Part shown: in pieces, positions 15,193 through 24,114 of the stretch
Numbering within the stretch: the first letter of the stretch is position 1
Layout: the number at the start of each line of letters is the position of its first letter
Source: an uncultured Bacilli bacterium
GTDB taxonomy: Bacteria > Bacillota_I > Bacilli_A > RF39 > UBA660
Length of the DNA: 29,692 bases
Direction of reading: 5' to 3'
NCBI GenBank assembly: GCA_947591175.1
Contig: CANQDB010000005.1
Location: 1-29,692, forward strand
The notes under the pieces: generated by a model
Databases searched by the model: none
Told to the model about the DNA's origin: nothing
What the model saw: the letters and a program-made list of their open reading frames with translations, nothing else
Translations under genes and position numbers: made by a program

Positions 15193-16494
15193 ATGTCAAC
15201 TAAAATAGCAAGGATAAATCAGATAGCAAAAGAAAAACCTAAAGAAGTTTTTACATCAATCTACCATTTAATTAACTATGAATTACTTATAGAATGCTAT
15301 GACGAACTAGATGGAAACAAAGCAACAGGTCTTGATAAAGTAACAAAAGATATGTACTCTATAAATTTAGAAGAAAATATAAACAACTTAGTAAAGAAAC
15401 TTAAAACAAAATCTTATCGACCAAGTCCAGCAAGAAAAGTAAACATACCAAAGGCAAATGGAAAAATGCGAGGACTTGCAATTGCTAACTTTGAAGACAA
15501 GATAGTACAACTAGCAGTAAAGAAAATAGTCGAAGCAATATATGAGCCAAAATTCACAAATAACATGTTTGGCTTTAGACCTAATAGAAGTTGTCATGAT
15601 TGTTTAAAATATCTAACACAATGTATTGAAAAAAGATATACAAATTATATACTTGATGCAGATATTAAAGGATACTTTGACAATATCAGTCATGATTTAA
15701 TAATGAAAGCATTAGAAATGCACATCAAAGATACCAATCTACTCAGACTGATTAAAAGGTTTCTAAAAGCAGGCATTATGGAAAAAGGTGAGTATATTAC
15801 AAGTGAATATGGAACACCACAAGGCTCAATATTAAGTCCAGTTCTAGCAAATATAGTTATGTATTATGGAATTATACTATACGTTGAGAGAATAAAGAAA
15901 ACAGCAAAAGGATATGTTGAAATAATTAACTATGCTGATGATATGATACTTTGTTTCCAATATAAAGATGAGGCCGAAAACACATATAAACTATTAAAAG
16001 CACGATTAAAACAACTAGAACTAGAATTTGCTGAAGATAAGACAAGATTAATTGAATTTGGAAGATTTGCAAGTAAAAACTGTATAAAAAATGGTAAAAG
16101 TAAACCTGAAACTTTCGATTTCTTAGGTTTCACACATTATTGTAGTAAAAGTCAAGACGGCAAAAGTTTCCGTGTCAAAAGAAAGACATCCAAAAAGAAG
16201 TTCAAACAGAAAATACTAGAATTTAAAGTTTGGATAAAAGAACATAGAAATGAACCTTTAGAAGAAATTATTGCAACAGTGAAAAGAAAATTAATAGGAC
16301 ATTTTAACTACTATGGAATAACTGATAATAGTGATATGATTGCAAGATACAACTATGCAGTTATCTCGTTATTAATAAAGTGGCTAAATAGGAGAAGTCA
16401 AAAGAAAAGTTATAGAAATAAAGGTTTCACAACTATGATAAAATTTTTCGATTTGCCACGGCCTAGAATTAAGGTAAATATCTATGCTATTTGA
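15193..16494 (+). CDS. ltrA: Group II intron reverse transcriptase/maturase
   Basis: This 433-residue protein copies intron RNA into DNA and helps it splice. Visible motifs in order are GNKATGLDKV (about 41-50), IPKANGKMRGLAI (about 85-97), MFGFRPNRSCHD (about 125-136), DADIKGYFDNISH with catalytic Asp157, TPQGSILSPVLAN (about 208-220), NYADDM with the catalytic pair Asp249-Asp250, and DFLGF (about 309-313). QGSxxSP identifies the group II class; diversity-generating reverse transcriptases have a different motif there. The C-terminus holds the maturase (X) region with GHFNYYG. No HNH endonuclease domain follows, so mobility would rely on target nicks or replication forks. AAGGAGGGAT precedes ATG 15193. 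All catalytic residues are intact. The symbol is used in the generic sense for the intron-encoded protein. Confidence 0.92.
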   Translation: MSTKIARINQIAKEKPKEVFTSIYHLINYELLIECYDELDGNKATGLDKVTKDMYSINLEENINNLVKKLKTKSYRPSPARKVNIPKANGKMRGLAIANFEDKIVQLAVKKIVEAIYEPKFTNNMFGFRPNRSCHDCLKYLTQCIEKRYTNYILDADIKGYFDNISHDLIMKALEMHIKDTNLLRLIKRFLKAGIMEKGEYITSEYGTPQGSILSPVLANIVMYYGIILYVERIKKTAKGYVEIINYADDMILCFQYKDEAENTYKLLKARLKQLELEFAEDKTRLIEFGRFASKNCIKNGKSKPETFDFLGFTHYCSKSQDGKSFRVKRKTSKKKFKQKILEFKVWIKEHRNEPLEEIIATVKRKLIGHFNYYGITDNSDMIARYNYAVISLLIKWLNRRSQKKSYRNKGFTTMIKFFDLPRPRIKVNIYAI

Positions 16495-16516
16495 TAAATA
16501 AATACTATATTATGAA

Positions 16517-16588
16517 GAGCCGAATGCTCTAACGGGGCACGTTCGGAACTGTGAGGGCTGTATGGAGTAATCTATACTTCTACTCGAT
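16517..16588 (+). ncRNA. Group II intron domains V and VI
   Basis: Domain V starts GAGCCGAA (16517-16524) and folds back on TTCGG (16542-16546) through an inner GCUC/GGGC stem. Domain VI has GTATGGA and TCTATAC closing a GTAA loop, with an outer GAG/CTC pairing and an unpaired A at 16582 on the 3' strand as the likely branch point. Confidence 0.82.
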
Positions 16589-16639
16589 TAGAATAGTTTC
16601 TTTTGTAAAAACTAAAGTAGTAAAGGAGTGCTTTTATTT

Positions 16640-18613
16640 ATGGGAGAAGATAAAAATCAAAAAAAGAAAGTATTGATACTAGTTTTAGTATTAGGTATCG
16701 TTCTCTTAACAATAGGAGGAACATATGCCTTCTTTACTTATACTAGACAAGGACAACAAGAAAACGTTTTAACAACAGGTAGATTATACTTTGTCTATGA
16801 TGAGTTAAGTGAAAATCCGACTAATATTATTAATATTCAAAATGCTTTTCCAATGAGTGACTCAGAAGGAAAAGTCCAAGGCGAACCTGGAATGTTTGAG
16901 TTTGAAGTAAGAGCTACTACCCAAGGAGCGGATATTAATTATGAGATTTATCTAACAAAGGAAGAAACATCAACTTTACCAGAAAAATCAGTAAGAACAT
17001 ATTTAACAGAAGATGGAATAGATATAACACCAACTTTAAAAGAAGAAGTAATAAATAGTTATAGAGATTTAGGATTTAGTCAATTACCAAATTTAGAAGA
17101 AAAAGTTGGAAAGACTCTCTATCAAGGAACAGTAGAAGATTCATCGATAGAGTATAGTAAAACATATCGATTTCGGATGTGGTTAGATGAGAACGCCAAT
17201 ACGACAAGAAATGGTGAATGGTTATATGGAGGAATGAGTTTTTCAGTAAAAGTAAATGTTTATGCTTCGAATGAAGAACTACCTAAACCAAAAGTTTTAT
17301 ATGAAGATGGAACAGGAACCAATAAACCAGATTTAGTCGAAGGAATGATACCAGTTACATTCAATGAAAGCACAAAGAATTGGGAGAAAGCCGATGTAAC
17401 AGCAGAATGGTATAACTATGCAAAATGGAATTGGGCAAATGCTGTTACAGTTGAAGAAACAGGAACAACTCACAATAGAGATTATTATATGAATGCAAGT
17501 GCAGGAGAAATAATCGATATGAAAGATATCAACACGATGTGGGTATGGATTCCAAGATACGAATACAATTATAAAAATATGGCTGAAATAGGATCAGATC
17601 CTAACAATCCTGGAGCAATACCAATAAACTTTTTAAGCGGAACGAGTGATAGTAGTACTGAAGGATATATGTTACATCCAGCCTTCACGTTTGGAACCCA
17701 AAAGCTAGAAGGATTCTGGTATGGAAAGTTTGAACCTAGCAATGAGGAACAAGAATGTGTTGCAACTGTTAATGATGTTAATCAAGGTTGTGATTTAACG
17801 AGTTTAACTCCACAAATAAAACCAAATGTAGAATCATGGAGAGGAATCCGAGTATCAACAGCTTTCCAAGTAGCACAGGGCATGAATGCTAACAAGACAT
17901 ATGGATTTAATAAAACAAGCGATGTTCATATAAGTAAGAATAATGAGTGGGGAGCAGTCGCTTACCTATCACAAAGTACATATGGAAAACAAGGAAATAC
18001 TAATTATACCGGTGCCAACAAAGAAGTATATCAAAACAAATCTTCGGATTATATAACAGGAAGTAGTAATGGAACACCAAGTACAAATACAGCTCGTACT
18101 GAAGGACAATATGAGTATGATGATTTAACTCTAATAGAAAACGGTGGTGGTCTAGCTGGACCTGGAGCATCGACAACAGGAACAATATATGGAGTATATG
18201 ACATGTCTGGAGGATCTTGGGAGCGTGTCATGAGCGTAATGGAAGATGAAGATGGAAAACCAAGAAGTGGAAATAATGCCCCTGGAGGAACCTCTGGGTT
18301 TAACGGAAAATTATATGATGGAACTTATCTTGAAAATAGTCGACCATTTCCAGAGTTAAAATATTATAATACATATGATAATGAAAGTACAGTAGAAACA
18401 GGATGTGATGGTGGGGTATGTTTAGGAGAAGCCTTAACAGAAACAACTGGCTGGTACGGTGATTTTAGACCATTATGGCTTAATAGTGAAAATCCGTGGA
18501 TCAATCGTAGCGGTGCCTCATATACCAATGCTGAAGCAGGCTTATTTTTGATTGGCAACTCGTATGGTGAAGCACGCACTGCTGATTCATTTCGTTTTGT
18601 TCTCACTCCATAA
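16640..18613 (+). CDS. SipW-leader surface protein with C-type-lectin/FGE-like C-terminal domain
   Basis: This 657-residue protein has a basic start, a membrane segment (about 10-26) and the SipW-type junction GGTYAFFTYTRQGQQENV. Residues about 30-215 form a TasA/camelysin-like beta region (TYRFRMWLDENANT near its end). A linker leads to a long domain (about 230-657) containing MWVWIPRYEYNY, IYGVYDMSGGSWERVMSV and an end reading RSGASYTNAEAGLF then SFRFVLTP. The VYDMSGxxWE and terminal FR-V-L pattern is that of formylglycine-generating-enzyme/C-type-lectin folds used as ligand binders and as targets of diversity-generating retroelements. No enzyme active site is evident. ATG 16640 is preceded by AAAGGAG at a good distance; a GTG at 16628 overlaps that site and is rejected. 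Expression probably depends on the promoters at 14504 and 14619 and on removal of the intron. Confidence 0.75.
   Translation: MGEDKNQKKKVLILVLVLGIVLLTIGGTYAFFTYTRQGQQENVLTTGRLYFVYDELSENPTNIINIQNAFPMSDSEGKVQGEPGMFEFEVRATTQGADINYEIYLTKEETSTLPEKSVRTYLTEDGIDITPTLKEEVINSYRDLGFSQLPNLEEKVGKTLYQGTVEDSSIEYSKTYRFRMWLDENANTTRNGEWLYGGMSFSVKVNVYASNEELPKPKVLYEDGTGTNKPDLVEGMIPVTFNESTKNWEKADVTAEWYNYAKWNWANAVTVEETGTTHNRDYYMNASAGEIIDMKDINTMWVWIPRYEYNYKNMAEIGSDPNNPGAIPINFLSGTSDSSTEGYMLHPAFTFGTQKLEGFWYGKFEPSNEEQECVATVNDVNQGCDLTSLTPQIKPNVESWRGIRVSTAFQVAQGMNANKTYGFNKTSDVHISKNNEWGAVAYLSQSTYGKQGNTNYTGANKEVYQNKSSDYITGSSNGTPSTNTARTEGQYEYDDLTLIENGGGLAGPGASTTGTIYGVYDMSGGSWERVMSVMEDEDGKPRSGNNAPGGTSGFNGKLYDGTYLENSRPFPELKYYNTYDNESTVETGCDGGVCLGEALTETTGWYGDFRPLWLNSENPWINRSGASYTNAEAGLFLIGNSYGEARTADSFRFVLTP
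18491..18610 (+). other. Candidate variable region at the end of the lectin-like gene
   Basis: The last 40 codons use CGT/CGC for Arg and GGT/GGC for Gly, while most of the gene uses AGA and GGA. Just before TCA-TTT-CGT (SFR) stand CGC-ACT-GCT-GAT, four codons of form NNY, as would result from adenine-specific change of AAY codons by a diversity-generating retroelement. No template repeat or matching reverse transcriptase is in the window, so this is a hypothesis. Confidence 0.35.
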
Positions 18614-18634
18614 TTTTATTTGATTATAAGAAAA

Positions 18635-18669
18635 AAAAGAACTATTCATTGGTTTAGAATAGTTCTTTT
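18635..18669. terminator. Bidirectional terminator between convergent genes
   Basis: AAAAGAACTATTC (18635-18647) pairs with GAATAGTTCTTTT (18657-18669). A-runs on the left and T-runs on the right make it work on both strands, ending the surface gene and the PASTA gene. Confidence 0.92.
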
Positions 18670-18672
18670 ACT

Positions 18673-20751
18673 TTACCGATTAACAGTAATCGTATAAGTT
18701 TGACCTTCTTTAAAGGTATTATTTCCAGCTTTAATTTGTGAATCGGAACTAATCATTCCAGCCCCTTCGTTAACATCTTTGGCTTTAAATATAAAGGTAA
18801 CTCCAGGACATGCACTTTCAAGTTTACTCTTTAACGTATTAACAGTTTCTTGATAAGTAGTACCAAACCAAGTAGCTTGAATATTAACGGTATAACTTAT
18901 AGCTTCGCCTCGACTTAGAGTAACTGTAATCTTACTTCCTTTATTCATTCTGCCACTTGCACTTTGACCTGTAACAGTTCCTGCTGGAGTAGTAGAGAAG
19001 TTACTTTCGGTATTAAAGGTACAAGTGATACCTAGACTATTACATTGAGATTCGACGCTTGCTTTAGTTTGTCCTTTAAAATTAGGAACATCTACTTTTT
19101 CGATAATACCACTACTCAAAGTAACAGTTACTGTCGAACTTTCAGTGATCTTACTGCCACTTGATCTAGATTGTTTAATAACGACATCTTTATTAGTTGA
19201 TTCCGTATATCCTCCATAAATGAAACTACATTTAACACCTGCCGTGCTACAAGCCTTTTGAGCATCACTCTTAGTCTTACCGACGAGGTTCGGAACTTCT
19301 AATTGTTTTCCTTCCGATACCGTAATTGTAATTGTATCGCCATTCTTAATTGTTTCTCCTACTTGATGAGACATTCTAATGATTCCTCCAACTGGAATAC
19401 TATCACTAAATTCGGCTTCTTCTTTGAAAGGAATTTCGTACTTTTCAGCCCATGCTCGATAATCACTTACAGTTTTAAAATCTTCCATCTTGAGAGGTCC
19501 TTTCGAAAGAGTAACTGTAATCGTCATTCCTTCTTCTAAAGTATCTCCTTCTTTACAACTTACTTCGATTGGTTTTCCTAAAGGAATAGTATCGTCGTAT
19601 CTATCTTGGAACGTGATCTTTAAATTGTGTTCGATTACCCATGCCGTAATTTCTTCGGCGGACATATCTAAAAGGTTAGGGGCTGTTATCTTGCTACCTT
19701 TCGAGATCGTTAACGTGATAGTATCTTGATTAGGATCTACCATGTTACCTGCCTCGATGCTTTGTTTCATTACGTAACCTTTTTGAATAGTTTCACTATA
19801 CTCGTAGACAACTTCGTAAGCTATACCATTTCTCTTTAACCAAGTAGAAGCAATAAAGAAACTCCGATCTACTAAGTTTTCCATTGATACAGGAACTAAA
19901 TCTTCGTTACCTAAAGAGACGGTGATATGAATCTCTTCATCTCTTGCTAACTGACCTGACTTATCTTGTTCCATAACTATATCACGTGGGGTATCAGATT
20001 TAACAAAATCGATGATAACGTTCGTAAAATAATTACTTTCGACAAACGATATTACTTCGTCGACATCTTTTCCAATCATATTAGGGAAGATCACTTGCTT
20101 AGTTGTATCTGGACCATTCGAAACAGTAACGGTCAATACTTGGACATCCTTAAGTAAAGTTCCTGCTTGGACATCTTGTCTAATAATATAGTAAGGCTCG
20201 ACACTATCACTGTTCTCGTAAGTTTGCTCGACCGTTACATTATGTTCACTACTCCAAGCCATAACTTCCGTTAAACTGCGATTTGTGAAATTTTGAACAG
20301 CATCTTGTATTGGTAATTTAATAACACCACTTTGTTCTAGTAATTGAAAACCACTGAAACAAGAAAACAAGAACGCCGTTACTATCACGATGTTTTGACC
20401 TTTTTTCGAATCCATATAGATACCCATGAGGACGAAGAAAAATGAGAAAAACATCAAGAGAACACTTTGGACAACTATCGATAACTGATGAATATCTTCA
20501 CTACTGTGAACGATCGATAAGATACCTAAGATCACCGTGATTATAAAAGTTAAGGACAACAAGATATAGGAACATAACTTTCGTTTACCTATTTTCTTCT
20601 TGGCCACATCACTTACTTTTTTCTCTTCCTTAATAGGCTCTTTCTTATCTATTTTAACTTTCTTTTGATTATTTGGATCTTCTTCTAAAACAATCTTTTT
20701 ACGGATCGCATTATTTTCACTTTTATTATTATTTTCTTTTCTTTTTGCCAT
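18673..20751 (-). CDS. Membrane protein with about eight PASTA repeats and no kinase domain
   Basis: This 692-residue protein has a long Lys/Glu-rich cytoplasmic head (about 1-57), three membrane segments (about 60-80, 90-110, 118-138), then about eight extracellular PASTA repeats, each closing in a strand such as TVTVSNGP, HITVSLGN, TLTISKGS, TVTLSKGP, TITVSEGK, TVTLSSGI, TVTLSRGE and the last TITVNR. Repeats six and seven open VPNLVGKTKSD and VPNFKGQTKAS; others are worn. PASTA repeats bind peptidoglycan in PknB-type kinases and PBPs. Neither a kinase nor a transpeptidase domain is present, so this is probably a wall-binding scaffold or spacer. Repeats six and seven each hold a Cys pair eight residues apart. 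AGAGGTGG precedes the start. It resembles the LCP-PASTA protein in topology and repeat wording, which suggests shared ancestry of their repeats. Confidence 0.85.
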   Translation of the reverse strand: MAKRKENNNKSENNAIRKKIVLEEDPNNQKKVKIDKKEPIKEEKKVSDVAKKKIGKRKLCSYILLSLTFIITVILGILSIVHSSEDIHQLSIVVQSVLLMFFSFFFVLMGIYMDSKKGQNIVIVTAFLFSCFSGFQLLEQSGVIKLPIQDAVQNFTNRSLTEVMAWSSEHNVTVEQTYENSDSVEPYYIIRQDVQAGTLLKDVQVLTVTVSNGPDTTKQVIFPNMIGKDVDEVISFVESNYFTNVIIDFVKSDTPRDIVMEQDKSGQLARDEEIHITVSLGNEDLVPVSMENLVDRSFFIASTWLKRNGIAYEVVYEYSETIQKGYVMKQSIEAGNMVDPNQDTITLTISKGSKITAPNLLDMSAEEITAWVIEHNLKITFQDRYDDTIPLGKPIEVSCKEGDTLEEGMTITVTLSKGPLKMEDFKTVSDYRAWAEKYEIPFKEEAEFSDSIPVGGIIRMSHQVGETIKNGDTITITVSEGKQLEVPNLVGKTKSDAQKACSTAGVKCSFIYGGYTESTNKDVVIKQSRSSGSKITESSTVTVTLSSGIIEKVDVPNFKGQTKASVESQCNSLGITCTFNTESNFSTTPAGTVTGQSASGRMNKGSKITVTLSRGEAISYTVNIQATWFGTTYQETVNTLKSKLESACPGVTFIFKAKDVNEGAGMISSDSQIKAGNNTFKEGQTYTITVNR

Positions 20752-20771
20752 ACGACCACCTCTATTCTTAT

Positions 20772-20777
20772 ATTATA
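20772..20777 (-). promoter_or_regulatory. -10 box for the PASTA gene
   Basis: TATAAT on the minus strand about 20 bases before the start. No recognisable -35 was found at 16-18 bases, so the call is tentative. Confidence 0.4.
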
Positions 20778-20857
20778 AGTATATAATAAATAACTAAGTT
20801 TAGAAAGAATAAGGCGAACTAAAAACGTAAAATAGTGTCGAAAAAAGTAAAGATATT

Positions 20858-20866
20858 TGCTATAAT
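20858..20866 (+). promoter_or_regulatory. Extended -10 promoter of the LtaS-like gene
   Basis: TGC-TATAAT about 20 bases before the start codon, with a poor -35. It is identical over TTTGCTATAATAT to the promoter of the glucosaminidase gene at 8648. Confidence 0.65.
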
Positions 20867-20885
20867 ATGTACAAGGAAGTGCATT

Positions 20886-22769
20886 ATGGACAAAGTAAAA
20901 GAAATAATTAAAAAAATAATTGCCAATAGAGGAGTACAACTAGGTTTTATCATCGTTTTGATGACGGCCTCTTTACTTACTTTAGATGGAGCAATTAGAA
21001 ATATCTCTAATCAATATCAGTATTTTTATGATTGGCAAGAAGTAGCCCCTTGGCTTTTTAGTCTAAGTTGGATTTTTCTCTTTGAAATGCTTCTTTTTCT
21101 GATACCCCAAAAATGGCGAAGAGCATGTTTTCTTATCTTACTAATTTCTTTCAATATTTTAGTAATTGCCCAATATTTACATTTATTGATATTAGATCGT
21201 TTCTTTGGTATTTACGATTTGTTTTTAGTAGGTGAGGGAGCTAATTACTTTGGTACCGTTTTAAAAAGTATCAATGGAACTATCCTTTGGCCGGTATTTA
21301 TTTCTCTTGCTTTGGGAATTGGGGTCTTTATTTTAATGAAAAGACAAACGGAGTTTACAAGAGGTAAAGCCTATTATATAAGTATTTTAGTTGTGGGACT
21401 TCTTTTAACTTTAATTCCTAAGGGGATTGCCATCTCTTGTCTTGGTAAAGCCTCGACTGGTACAACTTATCGAGTTGCAACCAATGTAAGAAACGTCTAT
21501 AACGACTTCAATAATCCTAGTAAAAATATGGAAGTCGCTGGTCTTTATGAAAAAACCTTTAGGGAGATTTATCTTTATATAGGTACACTTTTCGATGATA
21601 AGAAAGAAGCTTACTATGCCGAAGCGAAAGATTATTTTGAAAACAAGAAACCTATTCCTTCGACAAACGATAAGACCGGGGTCTTTAAAGATAAGAACTT
21701 AGTCTTTATCATGTTAGAAAGCGTAGATAGTTGGCTAGTTACCGAAGAATTAATGCCGACTTTATATGATATGGAACAAACAGGATGGAATTTTACTAAT
21801 CGTTATGCACCAAGTTTTGGTGGAGGAGCAACCTTTAATACTGAGTTTGCGGCTAATACGGGAATATATTCCTTAAATAATGGTATGCCTGCTTATAACT
21901 TTAATCACAATCATTACCCATACGCTTTACCGCGCCTATTCCAAGACGATGGTTACTTAGTTCAATCGGTCCACGCTAATAACGGAACCTTCTATAACCG
22001 AAAGAGTATCCATGAAAGTTTAGGCTATCTTCATCACTATGCCCTAAGAGATATGCACCTTACGACAGATAAAAACTATTTCGAAGATGACGTCTTAGCA
22101 AGCGATGATCAAATTTATCGTTATATCGTTCCGGACACTGATCAAAAATTCATGTCTTTTGTCATCACTTATACAGGTCACATGCCTTATAGTAACGAAA
22201 ACAACAAATGTGATACCGATCCTTATCAACTAGCAGTAGAAGGGGATGAGGCTCTATCTTGTATTAGAAACTTAGTAAGACATACCGATGAGTTCTTACG
22301 TATTTTAAAAGAACGCCTAGCGGAAGAAAATAAGTTAGATGATACCATCTTTGTAATCTTCTCTGATCACTATGCCTATGCATATCCGGATTTAAACTAC
22401 GTCTATGATCAAAAAGGAACAAAAGACTTGAACCTTTTACAACATATTCCATTTGTTATTTGGGGTAACAATCTAGATCATGAAGAGGTAGGTACCATTA
22501 TGGATACTGCCGATATTTTACCAACTGTGGCAAATCTTTTCGGCTTATCGAAGTACGATGCTAATAACTATTTAGCAACCGATGTCTTCAGTCCAAATCA
22601 CGATCCTTACGTCTATTTTCCAAATGCCAGTTGGTACGATGGGACAACCTATTATAAAGGAAACGATGATCAAGGACTGAATTCCACTTATATTGAAAAT
22701 ATTAGTAATGAAGTGATTCGCAAAATGAAAATAAACGATGCTCTGTTATTAGGAGACTACTATCGTTAA
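20886..22769 (+). CDS. LtaS-like phosphoglycerol transferase (sulfatase fold)
   Basis: This 627-residue enzyme of the lipoteichoic acid synthase type is expected to transfer phosphoglycerol from phosphatidylglycerol to a glycolipid or glycan outside the cell. About five membrane segments fill residues 15-185. The extracellular sulfatase-fold domain (about 265-570) has metal-binding Glu278 in VFIMLESVDSW, the nucleophile Thr316 in FGGGATFNTEF, a GHMPY strand, and Asp494-His495 in VIFSDHYAY. These are the positions that hold Mn2+ and the reactive Thr in LtaS. ATG 20886 is used because AAGGAAG lies just before it; the in-frame GTG at 20835 is upstream of the -10 box. It is followed 18 bases later by the polymerase-like gene, so the pair probably builds one surface polymer. 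Confidence 0.9.
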   Translation: MDKVKEIIKKIIANRGVQLGFIIVLMTASLLTLDGAIRNISNQYQYFYDWQEVAPWLFSLSWIFLFEMLLFLIPQKWRRACFLILLISFNILVIAQYLHLLILDRFFGIYDLFLVGEGANYFGTVLKSINGTILWPVFISLALGIGVFILMKRQTEFTRGKAYYISILVVGLLLTLIPKGIAISCLGKASTGTTYRVATNVRNVYNDFNNPSKNMEVAGLYEKTFREIYLYIGTLFDDKKEAYYAEAKDYFENKKPIPSTNDKTGVFKDKNLVFIMLESVDSWLVTEELMPTLYDMEQTGWNFTNRYAPSFGGGATFNTEFAANTGIYSLNNGMPAYNFNHNHYPYALPRLFQDDGYLVQSVHANNGTFYNRKSIHESLGYLHHYALRDMHLTTDKNYFEDDVLASDDQIYRYIVPDTDQKFMSFVITYTGHMPYSNENNKCDTDPYQLAVEGDEALSCIRNLVRHTDEFLRILKERLAEENKLDDTIFVIFSDHYAYAYPDLNYVYDQKGTKDLNLLQHIPFVIWGNNLDHEEVGTIMDTADILPTVANLFGLSKYDANNYLATDVFSPNHDPYVYFPNASWYDGTTYYKGNDDQGLNSTYIENISNEVIRKMKINDALLLGDYYR

Positions 22770-22787
22770 AAGAAAGGTTGAGGTAAA

Positions 22788-24080
22788 ATGAAAAAAATAA
22801 ATGCATTTATTGAACAACATATCTTATTTTTCCTTTTCTTTTTTTTACTTAGTCAACCTTTCATCGATGTCCTTACTTCTTTTGTCTTAAGAGAACTGAC
22901 TATTCCTTTTACCATTGGGATAATCTTCCGTATCGGTTTTTTACTTTTTCTAATATACTATTTCTTTTTTGTTTATAAGGGAAATAAACTTAAAATCGAA
23001 AAGTACTTATTATTCTTTCTAACTTATGCCTTTCTATTTTTAGGATACAGTTTTCTCAGTAAAGGAACACAATCTCTTTTTCAAGAAACACAAGGTCTGT
23101 TTAGGAGTTTCTATTTTCCTCTTTTGTTAGTCTTTTGCTATCCTATTTTGCACACTAAAAAGGAAAGTCTTCCTAAAAATAGTATCTTATATATCATTAT
23201 TCCATATGTCCTAATGGTTGCTATTCCAACTATCTTTAACTTTGGCTTCGGTGCTTATACAGAAGGAAAAGTAGGGAACTTAGGTTGGTTTTATTCGACC
23301 AATGAAGTTAGTGCTATTTTATCAATTTTTTTACCATTTCTTGCCCTTTATTTCCTTGAAAAAGAGAGAAACCTTAAGAATATTTTATTTGGCTTAATAT
23401 GTTTACTCTTAGTGTTCTTTTCTCTTTTTACTTTAGGAACTAAAATGACTATTGTAAGTTTAGGTATAACTTTACTTATCTTAGGTATTTACTATGGTTT
23501 AAAATTAATTTCAGAAAAACGTTATCGAACCTTATCTATTGCTAGTGCCTTAATCATCATCTTTTTTGGAATAGGTCTATATTTGTTACCTAAGACTTCG
23601 TTCTATCAAAATATTCAAATACACTTAGATTACCTAGGAGTAACAGATGTAAGTCAAATTGTAACTGATCCAAAAGTAATCGATCATTTTATCTTTAGTT
23701 CACGTCTTTCTTTCTTAAGTGAACGAAATCAGGAATATCGTATTGCTACTCCGGTTGAACGTGGACTAGGACTTGGTTATGTCGACAAAGATGATTTTCG
23801 AAATCCCGTTAAATTAGTAGAAATGGATTTTTTTGATATCTTCTATTGCCATGGTATTTTAGGTTTTATTCTCTACTTCTTACCACTTTTTGGCTTTCTT
23901 AAGCAAGAAAAAATATTTACTTCTAAACGAAAAGATTTCAAAGAAGTTATGTATCGCTTAAGTATCTTCTTAGTCTTCTTTATTGCTCTTTTTGTAGGAC
24001 ACGTCTTAGTAGCTCCGGCTGTAAGCATTTGGGTAGTATTTATCTTACTAGAGAAAGATGCTTTGTTACAAACTGTTTGA
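22788..24080 (+). CDS. O-antigen ligase/polymerase-like membrane protein
   Basis: This 430-residue protein has roughly ten to twelve hydrophobic segments and a larger loop near about 275-345. The sequence GNLGWFYSTNEVSAILSIFLP in the middle and TLGTKMTIVSLG match the O-antigen ligase / Wzy-like family common in Bacilli. Such proteins join or polymerise undecaprenyl-linked oligosaccharides outside the membrane. The exact reaction cannot be told from sequence, as the family includes ligases and polymerases. It lies in an operon with the LtaS-like gene and just upstream of a glycosyltransferase operon, which fits capsule or teichoic-type polymer assembly. Confidence 0.8.
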   Translation: MKKINAFIEQHILFFLFFFLLSQPFIDVLTSFVLRELTIPFTIGIIFRIGFLLFLIYYFFFVYKGNKLKIEKYLLFFLTYAFLFLGYSFLSKGTQSLFQETQGLFRSFYFPLLLVFCYPILHTKKESLPKNSILYIIIPYVLMVAIPTIFNFGFGAYTEGKVGNLGWFYSTNEVSAILSIFLPFLALYFLEKERNLKNILFGLICLLLVFFSLFTLGTKMTIVSLGITLLILGIYYGLKLISEKRYRTLSIASALIIIFFGIGLYLLPKTSFYQNIQIHLDYLGVTDVSQIVTDPKVIDHFIFSSRLSFLSERNQEYRIATPVERGLGLGYVDKDDFRNPVKLVEMDFFDIFYCHGILGFILYFLPLFGFLKQEKIFTSKRKDFKEVMYRLSIFLVFFIALFVGHVLVAPAVSIWVVFILLEKDALLQTV

Positions 24081-24114
24081 ATTATGATAAGATAAAAAAG
24101 AGGAGTTGATTACT

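Larger units (their letters stand above)
14669..16588 (+). mobile_element. Group II intron with maturase (about 1.92 kb)
   Basis: The 5' end GTGCGTCCAG matches the group II consensus GUGYG. The RNA scaffold (domains I-III) fills about 14669-15190, the maturase reading frame lies in domain IV, and domains V and VI close the element. Exon-binding sites EBS2 and EBS1 match the upstream exon over 14 contiguous bases. The 3' end is placed at CGAT (16588), six bases after a bulged A at 16582; it could shift by a base or two. Having both EBS1 and EBS2 argues against class IIC. The intron is inserted in the untranslated leader of the surface gene at 16640, in the same orientation, so splicing would restore that mRNA leader. 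The long reading frame and intact domains suggest that it is active or only recently inserted. Confidence 0.88.

Noticed and set aside
15193..16494. Reverse transcriptase next to a lectin-fold gene taken as a diversity-generating retroelement
   Set aside because: The motif TPQGSILSP and the flanking intron structure (GTGCG end, EBS/IBS pairing, domains V and VI) identify a group II intron maturase, and no template repeat was found in the window.
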